From Pedobacter roseus (GTDB lineage: Bacteria; Bacteroidota; Bacteroidia; Sphingobacteriales; Sphingobacteriaceae): a DNA stretch of 64,000 bases. Below the pieces are notes generated by a model. That model was not told where the DNA came from. It ran no database searches and was given only the letters and a program-made list of their open reading frames with translations. The first letter of the stretch is position 1; each line of letters starts with the position of its first letter. Where the stretch lies: assembly GCF_014395225.1 (NCBI RefSeq), contig NZ_CP060723.1, positions 3,534,001 through 3,598,000 on the forward strand, given 5' to 3'. The translations under genes and the position numbers were made by a program. Shown here in pieces: positions 25,403 to 35,200 of this stretch.

Positions 25403-27880
25403 CTAGCCGTTATCGTTTTTATCCTCTTCCGGATAATGCAGGTGTATATCCTGTTGTGCAAATGGAATTTCGATATTATTGGCTTTAAAAACCTTATTAA
25501 TGGCTATAATAAGGTCGCTCCGCGTGGGTAATGCTTCAGCAATATGTTTGGTCCAGAAATAGATCTTTAAATCGATGGCACTGTTTCCAAACTGTTCATA
25601 TTGGATCACTGGTGCAGGGCTTTTTAAAATACGCTCTTCACTTTCCAATACATCTTTAAGCAGTTGCCTGCATTTTTCCAGATCGGTATGGTAAGCTACG
25701 CCTATAACAATCGAAATTCTTTTTCTGTTGCCACCCAGCGACCAGTTGATTAAATGCGAATTAAGCAGATCGCCATTGGGCATGACCACATCGGCCCCAT
25801 CCCAGGTGGCAATGATGCTGCTTCTAAAGCCGATCGATTTCATGGTACCGCCCTGTCCGTCCACATCAACAATATCGCCAACGTTTACCGGTTTTTCGAA
25901 AGCAATGATCAGACCGCTCACCAGGTTATTTACCAATGTTTGCAATCCAAAGCCGATACCAACGCCCAAAGCACTTAAAACTATGGTAAAACGGTCCATC
26001 GGGATACCTGCTGCACCTACAGCAAGGAAAAGTCCGAGGCTCAATATCGAAATCCTGACCAGCAGCAGCCAGCTTCCAATACCTTGCTTTTTTGATTTAT
26101 CGCCATGGCTTTTATCCAAATGCCAATCGGAAGCAAAAAAAGATACAATCTTCGAAATAATCACAGCGATGGCCATGATACCAAAAAACAGCACTAAATT
26201 ATTGATACTAAAGGTATAATTGCCAATGGTGCGGTCTTCACTAAAAAACTCAATAAGCGGGCGAGACAAATACGCGAATGCAGGGAAATTGCGTCCGAAC
26301 AAAATTACCCAGCCGATGACCAAAAGCACATAAAACAGCACGGGAGCCCTGCTGCCCACCTTTTCGTAGTTGAGGTAAAACAATTTCCGGTTCGGGCTCG
26401 AATATACATTGAATGCGAGCGATAAGCCCTCATTAATCAGCCTAACGGTCCACAGGAAGAGTATGGCAATAACCACATTTAAAAAACCACTGATAAATAA
26501 CGCTTTTGCAAGGTTATACCTTCCGAACAGATTTGCGACAGTAGCGGCCATTTCCAGTCCCACCATTAAGCCAATTGAATAGGTGATCCACCTCTCCCTG
26601 AGTTCATTTTTTGGCCCTAAAATTAAAGCAAGTCCTCCGGCAATACAGCCAATCAAAGAACCACCCAGCATCAACCACCTTTCTATTCTGGATGCCTGCA
26701 ACACCAGGTTGCCAAAAGCAGCAAAAAAGAAAAACAGCACCATCAGGAGCCAGATCCGCATCCAGTATTTGCTGATGTACTGCTTAAAAATAAAGCTTAC
26801 ACAGATACAGCTAACCGACCATAACATTACATTTAAAATGAACGGTGGCGAGATAAACATAAACTGAAACAGGCTGATGATGATCAGCAGTGCCGAAAGC
26901 AGCGGATATTTTAAAACAAGCTGATTTTCAAAACCGGGGCTTAAGAGTGCCCTTTCAACGTAGATATTTTTCAGCGAACGCAGGTAAATAAAACAGGTGA
27001 TAATCAGCAATAGCAAAATAACCATCCGGCCCTGATTGTTTTCCACATAAAAACTAAGTGTAAGTAAACCTTTCACCATTGAATGTGATAAAATCTCATT
27101 AAATGGCCTGTAATAACCTTCACGAGCCCAAATATTTCCAAAATCACGTCGATAGGCATTCTCAGCCATAGCTTTTTGATATGATTCTATTTCTTCCAAA
27201 CTGCTCTGCAACCTGAAAACGGTTAAATTAACCTGATTAATAAGGGTTTGAATATTCCCGTTTGCTTCTTTAAGTGCGCTATCAATGGGTTTAACCTCAT
27301 AAGCAATTACCACAATCTTTTTCAGGTAGCGCATCAGGCTAACAGAATCTTTTGGAAATTTGAACAATGAAGGAATGCTGGAAAGTGAATCGAGCTGATA
27401 GCGGAAATTGTTTAAGGCGGTTTGGCTGGCATCCAAAGCTGCCTTCCGCTTACTGGCTTTATTTTCGAGTTCGAAAAGGATTTTGGAGGTTGCGGTTAAA
27501 TTACGGAAGGTTTGTGCCGTTCCGCGGTTAACAAAAACACCGTCGCCGGCAATCTTAAAATCCGCTTCTATTTCCTTCAGTTCCGTTTTTGTTCCTGTAG
27601 TATCCAGATTTTTCCGGAGGTAGATTTTTGCTTTTTGCAATACCCGTTTAATCTCATCAAAAATTTTGATCTGTGAAATGGTGGCTTTATCGGCATCAAA
27701 ATCCGAACGACTTTCTTCCGAAGATTTCTTTGCAAATTGCTGCATCCGGTCTACAAAACTTTTCGGGAGGCTATCAGCAAGAGTATGTTTTACAGTATCT
27801 TGTTGCTGGGCACAAAGCTTAATGCTACCGAATGAGAATATGCTGATCAATAAAAAGAAGAGTAATCTTTGGAATGTCAT
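25403..27880 (-). CDS. Large MscS-family mechanosensitive channel
   Basis: An 825-aa membrane protein. The ATG at 27880 gives a proper signal (MTFQRLLFFLLISIFSFGSIKLCAQ); the frame extends 12 codons further upstream. Residues ~30-270 form a periplasmic, coiled-coil-rich domain (LKEIEADFKIAGDG, SIPSLFKFPKDSV), followed by about ten membrane segments. The MscS core is near 640-800: GVGIGFGLQTLVNNLVSGL as pore-lining helix, then EKPVNVGDIVDVDG and VVMPNGDLLNSHLINWS in the cytoplasmic beta domain. Such channels release solutes on hypo-osmotic shock; the long periplasmic part resembles the MscK/YbiO type. It lies apart from the PULs, as a single gene with REP-like DNA upstream. Confidence 0.9.
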   Translation of the reverse strand: MTFQRLLFFLLISIFSFGSIKLCAQQQDTVKHTLADSLPKSFVDRMQQFAKKSSEESRSDFDADKATISQIKIFDEIKRVLQKAKIYLRKNLDTTGTKTELKEIEADFKIAGDGVFVNRGTAQTFRNLTATSKILFELENKASKRKAALDASQTALNNFRYQLDSLSSIPSLFKFPKDSVSLMRYLKKIVVIAYEVKPIDSALKEANGNIQTLINQVNLTVFRLQSSLEEIESYQKAMAENAYRRDFGNIWAREGYYRPFNEILSHSMVKGLLTLSFYVENNQGRMVILLLLIITCFIYLRSLKNIYVERALLSPGFENQLVLKYPLLSALLIIISLFQFMFISPPFILNVMLWSVSCICVSFIFKQYISKYWMRIWLLMVLFFFFAAFGNLVLQASRIERWLMLGGSLIGCIAGGLALILGPKNELRERWITYSIGLMVGLEMAATVANLFGRYNLAKALFISGFLNVVIAILFLWTVRLINEGLSLAFNVYSSPNRKLFYLNYEKVGSRAPVLFYVLLVIGWVILFGRNFPAFAYLSRPLIEFFSEDRTIGNYTFSINNLVLFFGIMAIAVIISKIVSFFASDWHLDKSHGDKSKKQGIGSWLLLVRISILSLGLFLAVGAAGIPMDRFTIVLSALGVGIGFGLQTLVNNLVSGLIIAFEKPVNVGDIVDVDGQGGTMKSIGFRSSIIATWDGADVVMPNGDLLNSHLINWSLGGNRKRISIVIGVAYHTDLEKCRQLLKDVLESEERILKSPAPVIQYEQFGNSAIDLKIYFWTKHIAEALPTRSDLIIAINKVFKANNIEIPFAQQDIHLHYPEEDKNDNG

Positions 27881-27921
27881 ATATTCAATAATACGAAAAA
27901 GCTGAGAGAGCGGCAATTAAT

Positions 27922-28148
27922 TTAGTCGGGAGTCTTTAGTCAAATTAAGTCGTCTTGAATTAATCAACGTAAATTTAATAGCTGAGTATTAAGAAAGTTA
28001 AGAAAATTAAGGTATTAGCGATCCACTCGCAAAATTGTTATTTTAAACGTAGTGAAGAATTTAATTAAAATTTTTACTGTACCAGGTGTGATGATAAAGC
28101 CAGTGGTTCTTTGGTTAGGGCTCCTTCACTGCGTTCAGGATGACAAAC
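27922..28148 (+). repeat. Intergenic repeat, copy A of a ~230-bp direct pair
   Basis: This stretch matches 30686-30916 along its whole length in the same orientation: it starts TAGTCGGGAGTCTTTAGTCAA, continues with AAGTTAAGAAA..TTAAGGTATTAGCGATCC, GCCAGTGGTTCTT and CCTTCACTGCGTTCAG, and ends ATGACAAACT. The right end is a GTCAT-type palindrome half. No coding potential was seen; it fills the 345-bp gap between the MscS and GNAT genes. Confidence 0.8.
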
Positions 28149-28225
28149 TGATTGGGAATCAATTAATGAATTAACATAAACTATGAAGTTTTTTACCATC
28201 ATTTATCTTTTGTAATTTAGAAGAT

Positions 28226-28621
28226 ATGAACATTAGTTATAAATCAGATATTATCCCCGACGCTGAAGAAGTGATTGAATTATTTATTCAGGCGGGACTT
28301 AAAAGACCAACTGACCCTGAACGGATTGCATTGATGTTGAAAAATGCAGATTTATTGATTACAGCCTGGCAAAATGATAAACTTGTTGGCATTTGCAGAA
28401 CCATTACCGATTGGGTTTGGTGTGCTTACCTGGCAGATATTGCGGTATTTACAGGCTTTAAACAATCAGGAATCGGGAAAGAAATGATTAGCCTAACCCG
28501 TGAGAGAATTGGGCCGCAGTGCATGCTGCTATTATTATCGGTACCTACCGCTTTTGATTATTATCCAAAAGTGGGTTTTAATAAAGAAGATCGTGCTTTT
28601 AGTATCGAGCGGGTTTTATAG
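28226..28621 (+). CDS. GNAT-family N-acetyltransferase
   Basis: A 131-aa single-domain protein. The acetyl-CoA-binding motif A is visible as LADIAVFTGFKQSGIGKEMI (Q-x-G-x-G near residues 84-89), preceded by the beta strands KLVGICRTITDWVWCAYLADIAV and followed by the YYPKVGF C-terminal motif. It transfers an acetyl group from acetyl-CoA to an amine; the substrate is unknown. It is a free-standing plus-strand gene between two opposing neighbours, and it lies inside the 2.5-kb stretch bounded by the two copies of the ~230-bp repeat. The upstream TATCTTTTG near 28205 is close to, but one base longer than, the TAnnTTTG element. Confidence 0.87.
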   Translation: MNISYKSDIIPDAEEVIELFIQAGLKRPTDPERIALMLKNADLLITAWQNDKLVGICRTITDWVWCAYLADIAVFTGFKQSGIGKEMISLTRERIGPQCMLLLLSVPTAFDYYPKVGFNKEDRAFSIERVL

Positions 28622-28695
28622 TATGGGGTTGAGCGTTTGGAGCCAACAAATGAACTAATGACCAATTAACCGGTTAAGAGTTAGGCGTTTGTATT

Positions 28696-28738
28696 CAGTT
28701 AACCGATTTAAACAATTAACCTATTAACCCTACTAACA
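28696..28738 (+). repeat. Dispersed ~40-bp A/T-rich repeat (ATTAACC-type)
   Basis: CAGTTAACC, ATTTAAACAATTAACC and ATTAACC recur in the same order at 52627-52664 with few differences. Both copies are preceded by GGCGTTTG and by ACTAATGACC-type tandem DNA, so they belong to one low-complexity intergenic family. Confidence 0.6.
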
Positions 28739-28748
28739 ACCATAGAAC

Positions 28749-29891
28749 CTACAAGTACTTTTTAACAATGGCGATCTTCCGCAATAAATATGCTGTTATC
28801 CAACTTAAGACAAACGACAATAAAAAGACAGTTAAAAATTTAATTGGGATGGGTAAATCAAAGTGCAAAAGCCAAAACTGGATCCAGGTTACAAATACGA
28901 AATGGACCAGATAAATTAAATAAGCATGTTTACTTAAAGCATCCCACCAAGAAATACTTTTCTCAAGGAATTTGCTAAAAACACTGATCAACGCAATGCA
29001 TATTAATGTACAGCACAATACAAATAGCGTATTATTAAACTGTTGTATATTAAGTACCTGATTTAAAAATAAGGTGCCTGTAAAAACAGCTATAGCCAAT
29101 AAACACCATAAGCGATATTGCTTTACAACTGCTGAATTGTTAGAAAAAATTCCTGCATTAAGACTTAACCTTCCTATAACTGCGCCTACTCCAAAATAAG
29201 CAAAATAGAGGATAAGCCGGCTAAGCTGAAAATCGAAAGGGCCAAAACCGGTCCAGCTGTAAGGACCAAAATAGCCAGCCATAGGCAGATAAGCCAGCAA
29301 TCCAATTAAAAAAAAGATCAGGAATTGTTTAAAGAAATTATTTTTTTCGTTAAAAATTCCAGACAGGAATAAGCCATAGTTTGCAGGAAATAACCTATAA
29401 ATCAATGCCGCTATAAAATTAAATACAAATAACAACCATAAAAACCAAGGAGGTCCAACTGGCCAGGCTTCGGTTGTAAAAAAATCTTTAACATAAGCAA
29501 CAACATTGGTACTGTTTTTAGCCAGATAAAACGAGGGGAAATAAGCCAGAAGCATTAATAAAGTACCCGGTAATAGAAAAGGGATCAATAACCTTAAAAC
29601 CTTATCCTTAATAAACAACCATACTCCTTTTTTATTAATGGTGGTAAAAAAGAAAAGTCCTCCGATTAAAAACATGAGCGGCATAAAAAAAGTGTCGTTA
29701 AATCCCACCATATAATCGAGTAAAAACCATCTTTTATTGTCTACAACGGCATGGGTCGACAGGATATAGGCATCTTTATTAAATACCGAAAAGGAGGTAT
29801 AAGCCAATGCCGAATGATGTACAACCACTAAAACGGTGATGGTAGCGCGTAAATAATCTAACCATATATTTCTTGAAGATTGATTATCCAT
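28749..29891 (-). CDS. Acyltransferase family 3 integral membrane protein
   Basis: A 380-aa polytopic membrane protein with about ten hydrophobic segments. The N-terminal NIWLDYLRATITVLVVVHHSALAY carries the conserved His of acyltransferase-3 (OafA/OpgC-like) proteins, and a large loop follows TEAWPVGPPWFLWLLF. Members transfer acyl groups such as acetyl or succinyl from a cytoplasmic donor to surface or periplasmic glycans. The layout (helix 2 with KGVWLFIKDKVLRLLIPFL, last helix LSFVLSWITAYLL) is closer to the glucans-biosynthesis OpgC group than to OafA, which has an extra SGNH domain missing here. The target is unknown; there are no sugar-polymer biosynthesis genes beside it. Confidence 0.85.
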   Translation of the reverse strand: MDNQSSRNIWLDYLRATITVLVVVHHSALAYTSFSVFNKDAYILSTHAVVDNKRWFLLDYMVGFNDTFFMPLMFLIGGLFFFTTINKKGVWLFIKDKVLRLLIPFLLPGTLLMLLAYFPSFYLAKNSTNVVAYVKDFFTTEAWPVGPPWFLWLLFVFNFIAALIYRLFPANYGLFLSGIFNEKNNFFKQFLIFFLIGLLAYLPMAGYFGPYSWTGFGPFDFQLSRLILYFAYFGVGAVIGRLSLNAGIFSNNSAVVKQYRLWCLLAIAVFTGTLFLNQVLNIQQFNNTLFVLCCTLICIALISVFSKFLEKSISWWDALSKHAYLIYLVHFVFVTWIQFWLLHFDLPIPIKFLTVFLLSFVLSWITAYLLRKIAIVKKYL

Positions 29892-30067
29892 ATTCTATTG
29901 GTTAAGGCTGGTAAGAAATGAAAGTAAATGTAACAGCTTAATAATCATTTAGTATCAAAAAAAGCAATAATCTGTTATTGATCATTTTGGTAAAATTTTG
30001 GAAATTATGTACAACAAACACTATCTTGAAATATTAGATAAAACAGAAAATAATTACAACAATTTTT

Positions 30068-30646
30068 ATGGAAGAATCAAAAAACGGCATCAGTGCATTT
30101 TATGCCAAAACGCAGGCACATTGGCGCCAGTGGCTCGAAAAAAACCATGAAAAAGAAATATCTGTCTGGCTCATCATCTATAAAAAAGATGCATCGGCAA
30201 GCAGTCTTCCACATGCCAATGCAGTTGATGAAGCACTCTGTTTTGGCTGGATTGATAGCTTAACGGTTAAACGCGACGAAGAAAGCCGTTACCAGTTATT
30301 CTCCAAAAGAAAAGCGAAAAGCAACTGGAGCGCCATTAATAAAAACAAGGCTTTAACCATGATCGAAAAAGGGCTAATGCATCCTGCAGGACTAAAAACC
30401 ATCGAAACGGCTAAAGCTAATGGCATGTGGGATGCTTTAAATGATGTTGAAAATCTGATCGTTCCAGCCGATCTGAAAAAAGAATTTGATGCCAATAATA
30501 CTGCTTCTGGCCATTGGGAAAAATTTCCAAAATCGGTTAAAAAAGCAATCTTAAAATGGATTTCGGAAGCAAAACGCGAAGAAACAAGATTAGCCAGGAT
30601 TAATGAAACGGTTAAGTTAGCTAAGGACAATGTGAGAGTTAAATGA
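30068..30646 (+). CDS. YdeI/OmpD-associated family protein
   Basis: A 192-aa soluble protein without a signal peptide. The block VDEALCFGWIDSLTVKRDEE followed by YQLFSKRKAKSNWSAINKNKA and the C-terminal KSVKKAILKWISEAKREETRLARI fit the YdeI/OmpD-associated family (bacteriocin-protection or OmdA type). The biochemical role of the family is not established; reports link members to antimicrobial-peptide or bacteriocin tolerance. It is a single gene, followed by copy B of the ~230-bp repeat. The only visible upstream signals are A/T-rich DNA and TGTACAACAAAC at 30005-30016, which recurs at 37847-37858. Confidence 0.85.
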   Translation: MEESKNGISAFYAKTQAHWRQWLEKNHEKEISVWLIIYKKDASASSLPHANAVDEALCFGWIDSLTVKRDEESRYQLFSKRKAKSNWSAINKNKALTMIEKGLMHPAGLKTIETAKANGMWDALNDVENLIVPADLKKEFDANNTASGHWEKFPKSVKKAILKWISEAKREETRLARINETVKLAKDNVRVK

Positions 30647-30685
30647 GGTGGGAGTTAATAGACGGATTATTTAGTCCGAAGTCCT

Positions 30686-30916
30686 TAGTCGGGAGTCTTT
30701 AGTCAAGTTAACTTTTTTTTTAAAAAATCAACCAACGCAAATTTAATAGTTGACCATTAAGAAGTTAAGAAATTAAGGTATTAGCGATCCATGCGCAAAA
30801 TTGTCATCCTGAACGCAGTGAAGGATCTTATTAAAAAGTTTTACTGTATTCAGTTTGATCATATAGCCAGTGGTTCTTAGATTAGGAATCCTTCACTGCG
30901 TTCAGAATGACAAACT
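30686..30916 (+). repeat. Intergenic repeat, copy B of a ~230-bp direct pair
   Basis: Same order of blocks as 27922-28148. The internal palindrome is better preserved here: GTCATCCTGAACGCAGTGAAGG (30803-30824) is answered by CCTTCACTGCGTTCAG and ATGAC at 30890-30911, so it can form a long hairpin. It also carries an extra T tract at 30713-30721. Confidence 0.8.
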
Positions 30917-31000
30917 AGGGAGAGGATGGAACCTTGCCGGCAATTATCCATGAACTATCAACCAATAAACTATTAACCAGTTTGGCATTTAGCACCAGTT

Positions 31001-31141
31001 AACCAATGACCAATGAACCAATGACCAATGAACCAATGACCAATGAACCAATGACCAATGACCAATGACCAATAAACCAATAACCAATGAACCAATGACC
31101 AATGACCAATAAACCAATAACCAATGAACCAATGACCAATG
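31001..31141 (+). repeat. Tandem repeat, 15-bp unit AACCAATGACCAATG and variants
   Basis: The 15-bp unit occurs four times head to tail from 31001, then degenerates into 7-bp (ACCAATG or ACCAATA) sub-units up to 31141, directly against the 3' end of the AraC gene. The underlying period is 7-8 bp. There are no spacers, so it is not a CRISPR array. Confidence 0.9.
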
Positions 31142-31145
31142 AACG

Positions 31146-32009
31146 CTAACTATTTAGCCTATTCCTGTATTCCGATGGTTTCATTCCTTTAATCGCCTTA
31201 AAAAATTTGTTAAAGTTGGTTGGATTATTAAAACCACTGGCATAACATACATCCGCAATGGAGTAATCTTCCGATTGGAGTAATTTACAGGCATGCCCTA
31301 CCCTTATTTCGTTAATAAACTGGGTTAACGACTTCTGCGACCGCATTTTAAAAAAGCGGCAAAAGGAATTTGGGGTCATATTGCACAATTCAGCTACTTC
31401 ATTAAGGTGTATATCATTGTGAAAATTTTTCATTAAAAACTGGTACACCTTATTAATCCGGTTACTGTCCTTTTCATCGTACTGATTTTTAAAGGTAATG
31501 CTGGATAAGTATTTAAAATCTTTTGCCCTGGCGAGTATCTTAATAATTTCGACTACGGCAACGATGTTTTCGAAACCATCATTATCTTCCAAACCGAGTA
31601 AAATCGCCTTAACTTTTCTACTGGTATCTTTTTCAAAAGCCAGCCCCCTTGAAGCCCTCGAAACCAGGTCTTCAACCAGGGTTAAAACGCTTTGATCGTC
31701 GGTTAACAATGAAAAAAAATCAATACTGAAATAAATAACGGTAGACTTTACCAGTTTATCGTCAAGGTCTTCATAACTTTTATCGTTCTGCCAGATATGT
31801 GGCAGGTTTGGCCCCATCAATACCAGGTCATCGTCTTCGAAATTCCCGATATGATCTCCAACAATCCGCTTGCCCTGGCTCCGCTCAATCCATACCAGTT
31901 CGCACATATCGTGAAAGTGGAAAGAGGAGATCAGCCTATTGTTATCAATGTGTTTGATACGGACGGATTTGTTCCCTGAATGGTTAACATTGATAAGTTC
32001 AGATCTCAT
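31146..32009 (-). CDS. AraC-family transcriptional regulator
   Basis: A 287-aa cytoplasmic regulator. The N-terminal ~100 residues are a cupin-type sensing domain (SSFHFHDMCELVWIERSQGKR, DLVLMGPNLPHIW). The C-terminal part has the two AraC helix-turn-helix motifs: LNEVAELCNMTPNSFCRFFK and IADVCYASGFNNPTNFNKFF, then KGMKPSEYR, the family signature. It is divergent from the third susC across 213 bp, so it is the likely activator of that PUL; a sugar released by the system is a plausible effector. The pair of ATAAGTAAAC repeats in the shared region is a candidate binding site. The usual Bacteroidota hybrid two-component regulator is absent here. Confidence 0.92.
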   Translation of the reverse strand: MRSELINVNHSGNKSVRIKHIDNNRLISSFHFHDMCELVWIERSQGKRIVGDHIGNFEDDDLVLMGPNLPHIWQNDKSYEDLDDKLVKSTVIYFSIDFFSLLTDDQSVLTLVEDLVSRASRGLAFEKDTSRKVKAILLGLEDNDGFENIVAVVEIIKILARAKDFKYLSSITFKNQYDEKDSNRINKVYQFLMKNFHNDIHLNEVAELCNMTPNSFCRFFKMRSQKSLTQFINEIRVGHACKLLQSEDYSIADVCYASGFNNPTNFNKFFKAIKGMKPSEYRNRLNS

Positions 32010-32030
32010 AAAATATCACAAAAAGCCTAA

Positions 32031-32152
32031 ATAAGTAAACTAAATTAATGATAAATAAGGAATAATAGTTATTAAGGGTAAAAAAATTTAAGTTTTTCCA
32101 AATATAGTTTTACAAAGCAATTTAAGCCAGACGTATTTTAGTATAAGTAAAC
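32031..32152. promoter_or_regulatory. Direct repeats ATAAGTAAAC in the araC/susC divergent region
   Basis: The 10-mer ATAAGTAAAC occurs at 32031-32040 and again at 32143-32152, one near each divergent start. AraC proteins often bind direct repeats and can loop DNA between distant sites. In an A/T-rich spacer two exact 10-mers could still be chance. Confidence 0.3.
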
Positions 32153-32222
32153 ATTTGATTATATGGAGTATACACTACAATCCGTTCAAATGTTTTTTTA
32201 ACCAAAAAACTATATAAACTGT

Positions 32223-35200
32223 ATGAAGAAAATTTTCCTAATCTGTTTCATGCTATTTCTATCCGCACTGGCTTTTTCGCAAGATAAAACCATTGTAAAA
32301 GGAACGGTACGAAACGCAGAACAACAGCTCCTCGCAGGTGTAAATGTGGGGGTAATCGGGCAGAACGTGGCTACAATAACCAACAAAGACGGCCAGTTCA
32401 GTATCCAAATTCCCAAACCAGCGGGAGCAAAATTAAGATTTAGTTTAGTTGGCTATACCACCATAGAAATTGCGGCCAATAGTGAACAAGGTTTTAACAT
32501 TACCTTAAAAGAGGATGAAAAAAATGCACTTAATGATGTAGTGGTGGTTGGCTTTGGTACAACCAGCATACGGAAGAACACCACTTCTGTTAGCACCCTT
32601 AATACCGAATCGATTAAAAATGTACCGGTTGGAGATATGGGCTCGGCTTTGCAGGGCCGGATTGCCGGTGTTATTGTGCAGCAAGGTTCGGCAGAGCCAG
32701 GACAAAATGGCGCCAGTATTTCTATCCGCGGTAACGGAGAGCCCTTGTATATTATTGATGGCTTTGTATCAAACCGGCAGCGTTTTTTAACATTAAACAA
32801 AGCGGAGATCAAGTCGCTAACGGTTTTAAAAGATGCGGCATCTACAGCAGTTTATGGTATGAACGCGGGTAATGGGGTTGTGGTAATTACAACCAAACAA
32901 GGCGAAGCGGGGCAGTTAAGTTTTGATTATCAGAATAACTTTGCCTTTAACACGCCTTCTTATCCTGTAAAACGGATGAATGCATTTGAATATGCAACGT
33001 CTTTAAACAACCTGTACCAAGCACTGGGACAAGGTGTAAATGCTTTTAAAACGCCGGCAGAAATGACCGAAATCAGCAATAATTTATCCAGTTATACCAA
33101 TTGGGAAAACGAACTGTTACGCAATTATGCGCCACAAAAAGAACATACGATTTCTGTTAATGGCGGAACAGACCGGTTGAAGTTTTTTGGCAGCCTAAAT
33201 ACTTTAGGGCAAGAGGGCATCATGAAATTTAATTCGTTAGACTATAACCGTTATAATTACCGGTCAAACGTGAGCAGCTATTTTGATAAAATAGGCTTAA
33301 CGGTCGAATTAAATGTAAACGGCTCCATACTGGATGAAAAATATCCCCCTGCAAGTGCAGCTACCATCTACTCGCGCCTAAGGGACAGAAATCCTTTTGA
33401 GAAACCCTTTACGGCAGACGGTAACATTTCAAATCAGTTCGACAACCCAGCGCTACAGTTAAAAAGTCCGGGTTATATTAAACTAAGAACGGTTTACAAC
33501 CAGGTGGCTGGTGCATTAAACTGGGCGGTACCTAAAGTAAAGGGACTTACTTTTGGTTTCAACGGGAATTATAACCTTACTACCCAGGATCGTGTAGACT
33601 GGATACAAACGGCAACCTATTATGATGATCAGGGCAATGCCACCAAAGAAGATCCGGCCAACATAGGCATCAGCCGCTCATCGTACATGACCAGTCAATA
33701 CGATTTTAACTTCAGGGCGGATTACAAAACAAGCTTTTTAAACAAACACAATGTAGAAGCAACCCTGGTGCATACCAGACAGCATTATTATACCAACAGC
33801 TTAACCGCAGCTTCAAGAGGTTTTAATACTACCGAAATTAAACAGATCCAGAAAGGAGATGCAACCTTAATTACGGCTTCTAACACAGAAGGCGAACAGG
33901 CCTGGATGGGTTATGTAGGGCGTTTACACTACGATTACGACCGTAAATATATGGTCGAATTTGCAGGCAGGTACGATGGTTCCGATAACTTTCCGGATGG
34001 GAAAAGATGGGGTTTCTTTCCATCGGTATCAGGCGGATGGGCCATTTCTGAAGAGAAGTTTTTCGAAGGAATAAAAAGCAAAAAAGTATTGAATTACCTC
34101 AAACTTAGGGCATCGTACGGACAAATCGGCGTAAATGATTTAGACCATTACCTTTATTCTTATCTGCCAACTTACGATTACAACTCGAATGCTTATGTGG
34201 TTGATGGCAAGTTACAAAACAGCGTAACGCCAGGACCAACGCCAAGTGTTAACATCACCTGGTACGACCGTACCAAATACGATGCGGGTATTGATTTTTT
34301 TATGTTCGGCAGTAAACTGGAAGGTACAGTAGATTACTTTTTTGAAACCACAAAAGGTTTTTTATCGCCCGATGCCTTTCGCTACACCGATCCGATAGGA
34401 TACGCGCTTCCACTGGTGGTTTCTAAAGCAGAAGACAGGATTGAAGGTTTAGATGGTTCATTAAAATACAACACCAAAATTGGAAGGGTAAATTTTAACG
34501 CTGGTTTCAACTTTACGTATTACCGTTCTATTGCTTTTAAAACCAACGAAGACAGTTTAACCCTGGCAAACCCACGTTTACGCTCGCAAGGGAACGAGAA
34601 ATTTTATGTTGGAACAGGTTATATCGGTGCTAAATTTTACACCAATCCACAAGACATCTTAAACAATCCAAAACGCATTACATCAAGAGACCTCAGGCCA
34701 GGCGATCTTCAATATCAGGACGTAAACGGAGATGGTAAAATAGATGGTCAGGACCAGGCCAGATACGGGCACAATACTTCTCCAACTTTTGTATATGGTA
34801 TCGATCTTGGAGCAAGTTATAAAGGATTTGCCGTTGCTGCGACCATTCAGGGCACTGGAGCCAGACAAACCTATTTCAGTAATGTGGCCATGGGCTCAGA
34901 AGGCGAAAGAAGATTGGATTTTGCTTTCCAAAATGATAACTGGACACCAAACAACCCTAATGCAACCATGCCAAGGGCCGGAAATGCATCATTAAACGAT
35001 AATAACAATTATGCTTCATCCGATTTCTGGGCACGTAATTCAAATTATATCAGGTTAAAATCGGCAACAATATCTTACGATTTTAAATATTCCATACTTG
35101 ATAAACAAAACTGGCTACGCAACCTTGTCATTTTTGCCTCCGGTGTAAATTTATTTGCTGTTGGTCCATCAGTAAAATATGGCGATCCTGAAGCAAACAA

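Larger units (their letters stand above)
30647..31145. other. 499-bp gene-free region made of repeats
   Basis: It is almost fully occupied by copy B of the ~230-bp element (30686-30916) and the tandem AACCAATG repeat (31001-31141). No gene, terminator or promoter stands out. Confidence 0.75.

Noticed and set aside
25728..26219. 163-codon plus-strand open frame
   Set aside because: It is antisense to the MscS domain of the channel gene, whose protein is clearly real.
31001..31141. CRISPR-like array
   Set aside because: Units are directly adjacent and degenerate, with no spacers and no cas genes.
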